Of a DNA stretch of 64,000 nt, positions 10,467 to 19,431 are shown piece by piece (the first letter of the stretch is position 1; each line of letters begins with the position of its first letter). A model generated the notes under the pieces. It ran no database searches and was not told the origin of the DNA. It was given only the letters and a program-made list of their open reading frames with translations. The stretch spans positions 7,093,209-7,157,208 of the forward strand of contig NC_087065.1 of the NCBI RefSeq assembly GCF_963678635.1, read 5' to 3'. The DNA is from Symsagittifera roscoffensis. Taxonomy: Eukaryota > Xenacoelomorpha > Acoela > Convolutidae. Made by a program: the position numbers and the translations under genes.

Positions 10467-11439
10467 AATAATCGATGCTAAACAGACTTTGCTCCGTTTT
10501 TGTTTGAATGTTTGTTTTATCACAATTTGTTTTTTGATCAATACAAATTGGAATTATGGGGAAAAATTCACTACAAAGCTATGAACAATAAAATACTTAA
10601 AAAATATTAAAAATAAACCATACTTTGGTTCCAAAGTGTTTAATACAAGAGCAAAAATCTTCTATACAGACCATTATTTGGTCAAAAAGCTGTGCAATCA
10701 AACATAAAACAATTAACACGCTCAATGTATCACTTTTAACGCTTAAAAATAGATGCACAAATATAAGTTTTGGATATAAATCAAGAACAGATATACAAAT
10801 ATACATCAAGAACAGGGAGTGGAATTCACAAACGAATGAAAAGGTATCTGTTGCGCTGAATGAAAAAGTAAAATTGCGCTGTCTTGAATTGTGCTTAAGT
10901 TTGTTAAATCAGCTTTTCTTAGCGAAATCCGCGTATCTGTAAACAAAATAGCTGTATCCGCTGACATTTGCAGGATAAGCCAACAAATTTGCGGAATTTG
11001 CTTAAATTTGCCGACTCTGCATGGAAAATGAGGGGACTCGGTCATATTTGCGGAATCTAAAACAAGTTTTCATGTTCGTTCGTTGCGGAATCCGTGACAC
11101 AGCGGATGTTTTGACGGGAGTTACGTTACAAATTTTTTCGGGTAGTATGTTTACATTGTTTGTGCTCTTTCAGTTTTTTGGTTTCTCGGATTGGCCTCTC
11201 AACAAAAAATGTTTATTATACAATTCTATTCAAAAATCAGCTTATCTTTCAATTCCATTCATTGGTTCTATGGAAAAATGCTTATCATGCAAATTCTATT
11301 TATGAAAATTTTATTATGAGCATTTTCACATAAAAATGCCAAAACTGAGGAAAAAATTTTTTAATTTTTATTTTAGCCGCTAAACTAGTATCATGATTTA
11401 AAAAAAAATTCAAATTTTTCAATTTTTTCATCGTAGTCC

Positions 11440-11849
11440 TGAGTTAGGACCGAGTTGGTTAACTCATAGAGTAATTTCGGATAGGGTACACCGTCTGCTC
11501 GTCACGCTATCTTATTTTCGGCCGGATAGATTCGTGCAACTTCTTAGTCTAATACCGATCCTAATCTTACTCTTATACTATCTAGTCTCAGGTTGTTTAA
11601 CTAGTCTCTGCTAGGCTCAATAGATCTAGGGTATACTGGTTTATTGCGGCTGCTGAAGTGCTCGGGAGAGTCCAACTAATTTCTAAGTTAAATTCAAATC
11701 TCTCTGGTGCTGAAATTACAAGTAACTTCAGCACTTACAAATAAGTGGGTTGTTAGTTAGATGGATCATGATTGGTTAATATTAAATACTTTACATTGGT
11801 AAAACATTTAATTTATCCAATCATAAAATGTAGTTTAGATCAGGTTCCA
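11440..11849 (-). repeat. 3' LTR of the retroelement
   Basis: 410 bp, matching 29955-30364 base for base by eye except about three differences clustered in the last 20 bases of the U5 end (11449-11457). An AATAAA polyadenylation signal is present on the minus strand at 11645-11640. A 13-bp stem-loop built from GTGCTGAA/TTCAGCAC arms lies at 11707-11734. The TG...CA termini are flanked by the GTCC target duplication. Confidence 0.95.
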
Positions 11850-13465
11850 CCCATCCGGGTTTTACAGAGTTTTTTAGAACAGTTCTTCTGTAATTCAAGG
11901 ATGGATGATGGACGTTGGTATTTGGTGAACATCATAATTTTCTTCCGCTTCTTCTTTGTTAAAGAAGTTTCAGGAAGCTGGAGTTAGGGACATAAGACGT
12001 TGTGTTCTTCTTGTGACAACGACTGAGTCTCTGCAACAAAATCAATTCTGATTTCAGAATGGTTGGCTATGTCAGGTTTTTCTGTTCTTCGGGGAGAACT
12101 TCTTTTGTGTCTGATCTAGCTTGGGAATGGCGTGGAGATTGTGCGTGGAGGGGATGCCTGGTTACTCGGATCTGTACGTACACTTGGGTCATCGAGGTGG
12201 TCATTGGTCTAGTTCAATGAAGTCCTTTTCTGCGAAGTCAAGTCGTACTCTAAATCCTTTGAGTTGTGATTGTGAGTGGCATATCGATTGTGGTTGGTCA
12301 TTCTCTCTCGAGTGTAGTGGGGTCGTTTTGTCTTTAGATGTTCGTCCTTGGTGTTGTATTCTGATCTATGTATTGCATAATGTAATTTACATTTTATAAA
12401 ACATTTATTAGTTTAATATTTTTTAGTTATGATTTTAGTTAGTTGTTTTCACAAAAGCTTTTTGTTTTAGTTCGGTTATTTTGAAGAGTTACTCACACTT
12501 GAGTAGCTCTTATTAAAAATAGAGGTGTGGTCACAAAGCGTGGATGTAGCACGGTGGGTTAGGCCGGCTATAGAGCATGCTCAGGACGTCCTTCCTGGTG
12601 GGTTAGGCCAGGAGTGGGAGTATGATTTCATGCGGTTTTTGTGAGGGGTCCTGTTATGTGACAACGTTTTTTGTTGGGTTTGTTGTGGTTTTTCTTATGT
12701 CTTGTTGGTTATGTCCTTTTTCCAAAAATCAAATTGTTTGTGGTATGGGTTTGTCTTTCGACTTTTTTGTGTTTTATTATTTCTTTCTTAGACTTTATAA
12801 TAGTCTTCAAAAGAATAAATTATCCAGTTTTAAACTGGGTTAATCCGGTTTGGGTACCGTTGGTTTCCTTTTCTTAGTCATGCTGTTATTCTATGATTTG
12901 TGGTATTTAGTAAGCTGCGTTGGTTAGTTTTGTTTAGTATGTGATTCCTTTCCAACCGGGTTAAAGGAAAGTTTGAAACATGTTATTATATGTTAGAGTT
13001 GTTGAGTTTGAAAACTTGAAACTGAAATTCATTATTTTAAACAATTCTTCGTGGGCGAGCTGTGCGAGTGTGGATAGAATTTCTGTGCGAATGAATGAAA
13101 ATATCAAAAGGTTAGTACTGCAATTGCATTTTATTAATTTACTGCATAGAATTTGGAAATTTACTGCTAGTTATGGGGGAATTTTAAGTTACAAATTTTC
13201 ATCATAATTAAATTTACTGCTTGTGGGGAAAATTTTAGAAATGAATTTACTGCATTGGTATTAAATTTATAAATTTACAAGTGTAATAGATTAATATAAT
13301 TTTTGAAATCTGTTTGATGAAATTTGCGATTTTTATTTGTCTTTTGTGGTTTTTGTAGGTGATTGTCGGATGAAGGCTAAAAATTTGAAGAAAACATGGA
13401 TAAAGAATGGTGAGTTTTTAATATTTTAATTAGTTAGTAATATTCATTTAATTCATACTTACCTG
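11850..13465 (-). other. Retroelement 3' region between last ORF and 3' LTR, structured, no clear gene
   Basis: About 1.6 kb follows the 601-residue ORF. I see no convincing ORF in the element's sense; the 92-codon plus-strand frame at 12121-12399 is probably chance. Structural items: four exact GCAGTAAATT decamers (13136, 13158, 13211, 13244); a 12-bp hairpin with TACTCA/TGAGTA arms at 12483-12511; and two hairpins presenting the same 9-nt loop CCTAACCCA (12552-12566 and 12593-12613) separated by a GAGCATGCTC palindrome. The sequence just before the LTR (CCCGGATGGG, 11859-11850) is only a weak candidate polypurine primer. Confidence 0.6.
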
Positions 13466-15271
13466 TTAGTCGTCGGGGAAAAAACCGTGGGGGAAGATGT
13501 CGTGAATTAGTTCTGAAGTTGTTAGTAGTTTAGCTAAGATGCGGATGATATTTTTAGTCTGAAGCAGTGGCCAAAGCAATTGAAGTGCCTTAATAGTGGT
13601 TAGTTCTTCAGTGCCAACTGCAAACTCATAAGGTGTGTTTTGGATTAGATTATATAATTTGTGATTGAATTTAGTGTTGTGGATGAATTCTAAAATTGGG
13701 ATTTCTATGGGTTGTACAAACTCGTGCGGGAGAAGGAAGGGTCGGGATTCTTCGGCGTTGAAGGTCTTGGTGATGGGACAGAAGATGTACATTTGGGTTA
13801 TGGGATCATAATTGCGAAGAATACCATGAAGGTTAGTATCTTTAATGCAATATGTGAAATTTAGGAAAAATGGTGAAGTGTATTTGGAATTAATGAATTG
13901 AAAGCGATGGTGTGGTTGTCTAGAGGGTGTGTGTAGGTCAAAGTGATTTTGGATGAAGCGATAATAACTATATGTGTGGGTTTGTTTAGTGCGCAACATA
14001 ATATCGTGTGAGCAGTGTAAATCTCTTTCGTGTGGTGCAAGGAAATGAAAGGTTAGTGAAAATATTTGGAAGCGTTCTTTGAAACTTTCGTATGCTTGTG
14101 TGTCTGTTAGTGCTTCTGAAATAATGTGATCAAACTTTCGGTCGAAGATGTTTAGTGTGAATATATATGGTGTTTTGATGAAAAATTTCTCGATAATTTG
14201 TGGATTAGCGAAGCGATCGTCGTCTAAGAATTGATCTTGGTTAGCTCTGATGATGTTGTGATCATAGTATTCGAGTGTATATTCGTTAGCTCTAGGTGCA
14301 GTGTGTGTTTTTAGTGATTTTTTATATCCAACGTAAGTAAATTGTCTAGCGGTTAGTGGTGTAGTGAGTCGATATAGCATGTCCGTATTTCGCTCTATAT
14401 CGATGTGAGTGTTAGATAATGGTAAGCAAAGAGGGTTAGTAAAATGATAATATGAGGTCCAAGAGAGAGTGGGCATTAAAACGTATTCATCTACGAAGTT
14501 GCGTGTTTCGTTAGTGTCGTGGGGGGTGTTTAAGGTGTATTGTGGGAATGAGGGTAAGGTGATGGCTAAAAATTCTTTTGTGTTAGTATGCTTGGGGTGG
14601 TTGATGTATTCACGGGCTGTTCCTGGTTTTGCTGGGAAAGGATGGTTGGGGAACTTTCTTTTAAAAGTGCGGTAAGCTCTATTAGTGTTGAGTGAAGATT
14701 CAGTTGATGTGGATGATGGTGCTAATGATTCAGTATAATTTGAAGAGGGTGTAGGGGTAGGGGGGTTGGATGAATTTATTGTGGAGGAGATTTGGTTTAT
14801 GGTTGGGGTATTAAGGTGGTAGGGTTGTTGTTGAAGGGTAATAAAATTATCTAGCTCTGGGGAGATTCGGGGGGTGTCTGGAGAATGAGATGATTGGTCA
14901 GAATGGTATGAGGAGTAGGTTGGGGTAACTTGGGAAGCATAAGAGGGTGTGGGGGTGATTGGGTCAGGGTTATTGGATAATATGGGTTGAAAAGGGGGTT
15001 GAGAAAAATTAGAAGAGTTATGAAAATTATTGGATGGAGATGGTTCTGAGTCGGCAAATTCATCGGGGGTTTCAATATTCGGGTTATTGAGTTGTGAGAT
15101 GGAATATAAAACTGAGATGTGTGAATTAGTATCGGAATTCATGCCTGATGTTACATTTCTAGGTGAAAATTCGGGTGGCGGAAAAGCAAAAAGTGGTAGT
15201 ATTGGGATTGGAGAGGTAAGATTGGTTGGGTGGGAATTTGATCGGTGTAGTGATCCAAGTTGGCGGCTCAT
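13466..15271 (-). CDS. Orphan accessory ORF of the retroelement (601 aa)
   Basis: I do not recognise this protein. The start ATG overlaps the stop of the env-like frame as ATGA (15271-15268). Residues 1 to about 200 are rich in Ser, Thr, Pro and Asn and look disordered. From about 200 to 601 the composition becomes that of a folded protein, rich in aromatic and His residues, with blocks such as RPFLLPHEFVQPIEIP and a C-terminal PHGFFPDD. No signal peptide, membrane segment, zinc motif or nuclease motif is evident. The position at the 3' end of a retroelement, after env, recalls accessory genes of complex retroviruses, but this is positional inference only. Codon use (A- and C-rich sense strand) matches the rest of the element. 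Confidence 0.8.
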   Translation of the reverse strand: MSRQLGSLHRSNSHPTNLTSPIPILPLFAFPPPEFSPRNVTSGMNSDTNSHISVLYSISQLNNPNIETPDEFADSEPSPSNNFHNSSNFSQPPFQPILSNNPDPITPTPSYASQVTPTYSSYHSDQSSHSPDTPRISPELDNFITLQQQPYHLNTPTINQISSTINSSNPPTPTPSSNYTESLAPSSTSTESSLNTNRAYRTFKRKFPNHPFPAKPGTAREYINHPKHTNTKEFLAITLPSFPQYTLNTPHDTNETRNFVDEYVLMPTLSWTSYYHFTNPLCLPLSNTHIDIERNTDMLYRLTTPLTARQFTYVGYKKSLKTHTAPRANEYTLEYYDHNIIRANQDQFLDDDRFANPQIIEKFFIKTPYIFTLNIFDRKFDHIISEALTDTQAYESFKERFQIFSLTFHFLAPHERDLHCSHDIMLRTKQTHTYSYYRFIQNHFDLHTPSRQPHHRFQFINSKYTSPFFLNFTYCIKDTNLHGILRNYDPITQMYIFCPITKTFNAEESRPFLLPHEFVQPIEIPILEFIHNTKFNHKLYNLIQNTPYEFAVGTEELTTIKALQLLWPLLQTKNIIRILAKLLTTSELIHDIFPHGFFPDD

Positions 15272-16266
15272 CGTGGGCTAAAAAAATGATTATTTTGAGA
15301 CTGAAAAGCGGTGGTATGGGGTTGTTCAATAATTTGTTCATAAGTATTATCATCTTGTGACTGGTGTGTCATTATATGTTGAATGGGACTTTGTGATGTG
15401 GTGAGTCGAAAATTTGGATTATGTGTGATGGCTATGTTTCGAAAATTTCGTGGGACTAGGGATAGTGGATGGTTATTTGGTAGGGGTGGTAATTGTGGTG
15501 CCGTTGGCGTTATGTCTACATTGTTATGTTCTTCGTCGTATGTATTTTGTCGTGTTGTTATTTTTGTGTTATATTCCTTTATTTGTGCGTCTAAAAGAAT
15601 TTTGTTTATAGATGTAGAAAAGATTCCAAAAAATCCTGCAAAGAGTATGCGTGCTACACTTGCTTGTCGATTGACCTGTGTGTGTATAGCACATGTGTTG
15701 TAGATTCCTTTTAAAAGTAAGAAAAGAAATCCAATAAAGTTAAACATTGCGTATAAAATAGTCAATTTTTCTAAGATGTAGTAGGGCCATCCTAGAAAAT
15801 CGAGGATCTCATTTTTGAGTGTAACAAAGCTAAAAATGTTAATTGGTGATATATCTTGGGGACGGTATTTTTCACCGTTTAGATATATATAATCTTTAAT
15901 GTCTTTAAAATATCCGCTATAGTCTTGCGTGTAGATATCGGCAAATCCTGCGGTTTCTGCAAGTTTGCGTAAATTTTGGTCTATTGATTGTCTTTGTATA
16001 GTGTCCATTTGTGTTAATAATTCTTGGAATTGTTGTGTTCTAATGTGATGTTGAATATCTGATTTTGAATATATTCCTATTGATTGTAAGTCTATATTTG
16101 GGTTTCGAGCAATAGCGCGAATGCTTTCTGGTGAAAATTTTTTGAGTGATTGCATTAATGTGGGATATGGAGTGAGAAGATAATATTTATTTTCATCAGG
16201 GTTTAGTTGTACTACATTGTGGCTGTTTTCTGATCCACATGGGACTGCGGTATCCCAGAAATAGGT
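15268..16266 (-). CDS. env: C-terminal part of env-like glycoprotein, after in-frame TGA
   Basis: This frame is the exact continuation of the upstream env frame after one TGA (16269-16267). It is open for 37 codons before its own first ATG (16155) and then 295 codons. The first part is helical and charged. A strong hydrophobic segment (around TILYAMFNFIGFLFLLL, residues about 130-150 from the ATG) is the likely membrane anchor. It is followed by a second hydrophobic patch and a Pro/Asn/Gln-rich cytoplasmic tail. A membrane anchor here and a signal peptide in the preceding frame argue that the two halves were or are one envelope protein. It ends by ATGA overlap with the orphan ORF. Alternatives are stop-codon readthrough, a recent inactivating mutation, or separate initiation at 16155. 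Confidence 0.75.
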   Translation of the reverse strand, partial: TYFWDTAVPCGSENSHNVVQLNPDENKYYLLTPYPTLMQSLKKFSPESIRAIARNPNIDLQSIGIYSKSDIQHHIRTQQFQELLTQMDTIQRQSIDQNLRKLAETAGFADIYTQDYSGYFKDIKDYIYLNGEKYRPQDISPINIFSFVTLKNEILDFLGWPYYILEKLTILYAMFNFIGFLFLLLKGIYNTCAIHTQVNRQASVARILFAGFFGIFSTSINKILLDAQIKEYNTKITTRQNTYDEEHNNVDITPTAPQLPPLPNNHPLSLVPRNFRNIAITHNPNFRLTTSQSPIQHIMTHQSQDDNTYEQIIEQPHTTAFQSQNNHFFSPR

Positions 16267-17886
16267 TCATCGTGAAAGTGTATCCACGAAATGTACTTTA
16301 TTCTTATAAAAGATAGGGATTCTTTTATAACATCGTTTATCTTCAAAAACGTATAGTGGTGATACTTTTTTAGTACAAGTATAAAACCATAAGATGTTTC
16401 CTTCATAGTCTAAAAAATTTGATCTATTTCCAGATAATAAGTATCCTGCATAGGGTATTTTTAATACTGCTAGTGCAAGTGATTGTAATATTTGTGTTCG
16501 TTCTAATTCGCATAGGTGGTGTAGTGTTTCTAATTCGGAGAGTGACATTTCTTGAAAAATTCGGCTAATTGTATAATCTAGTTTCATATCTAAATGAATA
16601 TCATAGTGGATATTACCGAAATATGTAGTATTCATTAGTGATAATTCTTGTAAGCGTGTGCTTCTGGTGTCATGGGGTTTTAGATGTCCACCAGGTTGTC
16701 CGTTGCTTTTTTCAAAATTAACTGGTATATAGGATGTTCCTTCGTTTAGAGGATGACCTGTGGCATATGGGTCGATTTTTACTTTTCCAGTGGTCATGTC
16801 GAATCCTTTTTCGTATTCAACTAATATTTCAGAGTATTGTGTTCTGTGAAGTGGATTCCTGTATTTACATGCAAGTTCTGTTTCTTGATATATTTGAAAA
16901 CGTGTCAATTTTTTTTCTATATTGTCTATGTTTCTAAAATTAGAACTTAGTTTTCGTGATGGATGGACTTGTTCATATGGAATTGATTCTATAAAGTATT
17001 TTTCGTGAAATTTTATCATACGAGCGTGTATTTTTGCTACTTGAAATGTTGTACATGTATCTTCGGGGAACCAAACAATTGTTGCTTGTGTTCTCGTTGT
17101 AGGGTCGCAATAACCTTGATCATTTTTACAAGGTAATCGGATTCCTTGATAGATCATTGTATTATCTGATAAATCTCGTGTTAGTTGTATTTTTTCGAGT
17201 TGTATTTTCCAATCGAAAAACATTATTTCTTGGTATCCTTTATTTTTTGTGTCTGCTTTGCAGTTTGATGGGTCATTTATACCAATGTGTGGTATCCAAT
17301 GTTTATCGTGTAGGTCATAGGTTAATCGTCCGTGTGCGCAGTTATACGGGTATTTTTCGTCTAGTTTTATATGTCCTTGGTGTCTTTCAAGTTGTGATTG
17401 ATGTACGGAGTCTGGAAAAACTTGAAAATTAACTAACTTTCTAGCGGAGTTTTTATTTTGTGTGATGTTTAGTCTAAGTAATTCATTTTTACAATCGTCG
17501 GGATTGAGATGTAAAAGACGTTCTATATTACTTTGATAGAATGATTCATGGTCAAGTCGGTTTTTGTTTCCGTTCGAGACTTGTGAACAATGTACTTTCT
17601 TTTCGGAAAATGTTGCTGTGAATTTATAACCTGTAACTGTTGTTGCTCGGGCTTTTGAATAGAGTGTTGCTATTACATCTGTGGTTTCTATAGCTTGTGG
17701 TTCTGTTTCACATTGTGATACTTGATTTATTGCATATTTATGTAGTGTTTTTTGTTCATTTTCTTCACAATCGTAATGTGTTACTAATAAATCTTGTGGT
17801 CCTGTACGAGGGGAAGGGTTTATGTTTTGATTTGAGATTACTAGAAAAAGGAGTTGGAGAAAAATTAATAATTTTAGAATATACAT
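16267..17886 (-). CDS. env: N-terminal part of env-like glycoprotein (539 codons)
   Basis: Starts at ATG 17886 with MYILKLLIFLQLLFLVI, a clear signal peptide, followed by a Cys-rich ectodomain containing YDC, several spaced Cys residues and N-glycosylation sites (for example NIT, NTT, NRS). There is no membrane anchor before the TGA at 16269-16267; the anchor is encoded in the same frame downstream. Role by analogy with envs of errantiviruses: membrane fusion and extracellular spread. The early Tyr-Asp-Cys and Cys spacing remind me of mononegavirus or chuvirus-type glycoproteins captured by some animal retroelements, but that is a weak impression. The start overlaps the preceding ATG-less frame by 13 nt. 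Confidence 0.8.
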   Translation of the reverse strand: MYILKLLIFLQLLFLVISNQNINPSPRTGPQDLLVTHYDCEENEQKTLHKYAINQVSQCETEPQAIETTDVIATLYSKARATTVTGYKFTATFSEKKVHCSQVSNGNKNRLDHESFYQSNIERLLHLNPDDCKNELLRLNITQNKNSARKLVNFQVFPDSVHQSQLERHQGHIKLDEKYPYNCAHGRLTYDLHDKHWIPHIGINDPSNCKADTKNKGYQEIMFFDWKIQLEKIQLTRDLSDNTMIYQGIRLPCKNDQGYCDPTTRTQATIVWFPEDTCTTFQVAKIHARMIKFHEKYFIESIPYEQVHPSRKLSSNFRNIDNIEKKLTRFQIYQETELACKYRNPLHRTQYSEILVEYEKGFDMTTGKVKIDPYATGHPLNEGTSYIPVNFEKSNGQPGGHLKPHDTRSTRLQELSLMNTTYFGNIHYDIHLDMKLDYTISRIFQEMSLSELETLHHLCELERTQILQSLALAVLKIPYAGYLLSGNRSNFLDYEGNILWFYTCTKKVSPLYVFEDKRCYKRIPIFYKNKVHFVDTLSR

Positions 17887-19007
17887 GTGTATGATAATCC
17901 TGAGTATGGATTATAAAATGTAATGTAGCCAATTGTGTTTTTGGTATATCTGTCGTATTTGTATATTACTTCAGTAGTTATAAACGGTGGTGGTAGTGAT
18001 TGAGCTGTTATGTTAGGTGGATTTAATGGGTAGGGATGTTGGGTAATATTATTTAACTTAACTGTGATTTCAAACTTTAATTGTAAACTGTTTTGTTGGA
18101 GTATTTGAATATTGTGATCACGGATATCGTTGTGAATATCTTGGCGATATTGTAATCTATTAAGTGCCCAGTTATGAAGGCGGTTACTTTCTTGATGTTG
18201 TCCAAATAGTGGTGGAGGTGCTGTGAATGTATTCCAATCTAGTCTTAAAGGGATATTTATTGATGATTGTTCTCGATATCTGGCGTCGAGATTATTTGGG
18301 AAATTTAAGTTAAAGGGTGGTGGTGAAAACTGGCTTATTGATGGTGTTGATGGTAGTGATAATGTTTCTGGAAGTGATGAGGATGTTGTTGTATCCGTAG
18401 AAATATCTATGGGGTCATTGACTAAATTTGGTTCACCTTGTGTAAATGAATGTGTAGTCCAATATGGGAATCGTGATGTTTGGTTTGGGGGGTTAAAGGG
18501 ATTTTCACGTATCTGTTCAGATGTTGGTGTTGAACCTAAGTAATCTGATGGTAGGCTTGAGGTGCTACGTTGTGAAAGAAGCGTAGGGGTTTCTGGTAAT
18601 ATACCAATGGGGTTTTCTGGAGTGTTTTGTGATGGGGATTGAGGTATATCAAAATGAACTCGGGGAGTTTGAAAATTTCTGTTTCGTCGAGGATGTATAA
18701 TTTGTCTATTTATTTCGACTGTATTTTGGTTTTGACTAGAATTTTTTATTCTACTTAGTTCTTGTGGTAGTGTTGGATATAGGTTATATGTTGGTTCGCT
18801 TAAAGGTGCTTGTCTTTGAACTGGTTCTAGTGGTTCTGATAAACGAGCATGTCGTTCTTCAAAAGTGTATGGATTGTCTTGAAAAGAAATTCGTGTAGAT
18901 GTTTGAGGATTTTGAGTAGTTGAAGGTGGTGTTTGGTTATCTTGGGATGATGTCGGTGAAGACTGATTCTGTGACTGTTGGGTAGCAATTTTTGATGGTT
19001 TTTTGAA
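17874..19007 (-). CDS. Long open frame with no ATG (377 codons), Pro/Ser/Gln-rich accessory protein
   Basis: Open from just after a TAA at 19010-19008 to a TAA at 17876-17874. I translated it throughout and found no in-frame stop and no Met. The first 230 codons are rich in Pro, Ser, Thr, Gln and Asn; the last 140 look more folded (for example HNWALNRLQYRQDI and YKYDRYTKNTIGYITFYN). Codon use matches the neighbouring ORFs. The frame begins about 10 nt after the 62-codon ORF and ends 13 nt inside env, so it fills the space exactly. It could be an exon of a spliced message that takes its ATG from upstream, or start at a near-cognate codon. Function unknown. Confidence 0.65.
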   Translation of the reverse strand, partial: FKKPSKIATQQSQNQSSPTSSQDNQTPPSTTQNPQTSTRISFQDNPYTFEERHARLSEPLEPVQRQAPLSEPTYNLYPTLPQELSRIKNSSQNQNTVEINRQIIHPRRNRNFQTPRVHFDIPQSPSQNTPENPIGILPETPTLLSQRSTSSLPSDYLGSTPTSEQIRENPFNPPNQTSRFPYWTTHSFTQGEPNLVNDPIDISTDTTTSSSLPETLSLPSTPSISQFSPPPFNLNFPNNLDARYREQSSINIPLRLDWNTFTAPPPLFGQHQESNRLHNWALNRLQYRQDIHNDIRDHNIQILQQNSLQLKFEITVKLNNITQHPYPLNPPNITAQSLPPPFITTEVIYKYDRYTKNTIGYITFYNPYSGLSYTCIF

Positions 19008-19015
19008 TTATTACT

Positions 19016-19204
19016 TTAGTGAGAAATTTTGTGTTTATTATAATATTCTTCCAAAAAAAGAATTAGAAGGACTGTTGCTAGGGCAAATGTGAGGATTGGT
19101 TTCTTTATACATTTACAGATGGTCAAAATGAGGGATGATAAGAATGCTATGAAAATTACAAACAATAAAAAAATATCGGTTCTACTGAAAGTTGTTCGTA
19201 TCAT
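19016..19204 (-). CDS. Small hydrophobic ORF 2 (62 aa), likely two membrane segments
   Basis: The ATG at 19204 overlaps the stop of the preceding ORF as ATGA. The protein has a short polar N terminus, a hydrophobic helix (around IFLLFVIFIAFLSSLIL), a Cys/Lys-rich turn (CKCIKK), a second hydrophobic helix and a basic tail. It resembles in size and layout a small integral membrane protein. No family is recognised. Its position between pol and env, paired with another hydrophobic ORF, suggests a membrane-related accessory role, which is inference. Confidence 0.55.
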   Translation of the reverse strand: MIRTTFSRTDIFLLFVIFIAFLSSLILTICKCIKKPILTFALATVLLILFLEEYYNKHKISH

Positions 19205-19431
19205 TTAGACAAGTTATATGACTCGTACCTGTGGATGTAATCAAGGGTTTTGGAAAGTTGGAGGAATAGTTCGAGTATGGTGTAGAAAATTAAAAAAATG
19301 TTACAAAAAATGATTAGGATTATTAGAAAAGATTCAAGTATATCAAAAAGAAATATTATAAAGGTTTCAAGTATTGTAAAAAAATGTTTAAGATTTATGA
19401 GTATTTGAGTAACTGATTGAGAGAAGAGCAT
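19201..19431 (-). CDS. Small hydrophobic ORF 1 (76 aa)
   Basis: Starts at ATG 19431 about 600 nt after the gag-pol stop and ends in ATGA overlap with the 62-codon ORF. The centre is strongly hydrophobic (Ile/Leu/Phe-rich, about residues 22-58), sufficient for one or two membrane passes. The C terminus is polar (YIHRYESYNLSK). AT-rich DNA can produce such frames by chance; the coupled overlap and tight packing are the reasons to list it. Confidence 0.5.
   Translation of the reverse strand: MLFSQSVTQILINLKHFFTILETFIIFLFDILESFLIILIIFCNIFLIFYTILELFLQLSKTLDYIHRYESYNLSK

Larger units (their letters stand above)
7807..11435. other. Intronic DNA left of the LTR element
   Basis: AT-rich intron sequence between the GAA microsatellite and the retroelement insertion site. 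It carries a hAT-type MITE (8009-8433) and a tandem pair of dual-hairpin repeats (9388-10466). The remainder (8442-9387, 10467-11435) shows no gene. Near 11190-11330 are several AATGCTTATCATGC-like short repeats that recur on the other side of the insertion at 30660-30820. Confidence 0.55.

Noticed and set aside
12121-12399. Plus-strand 92-codon frame in the retroelement 3' region
   Set aside because: No recognisable domain, antisense to the element, and coincides with structured non-coding sequence.
18223-18543. Plus-strand 106-codon frame
   Set aside because: Antisense shadow of the ATG-less open frame at 17874-19007.
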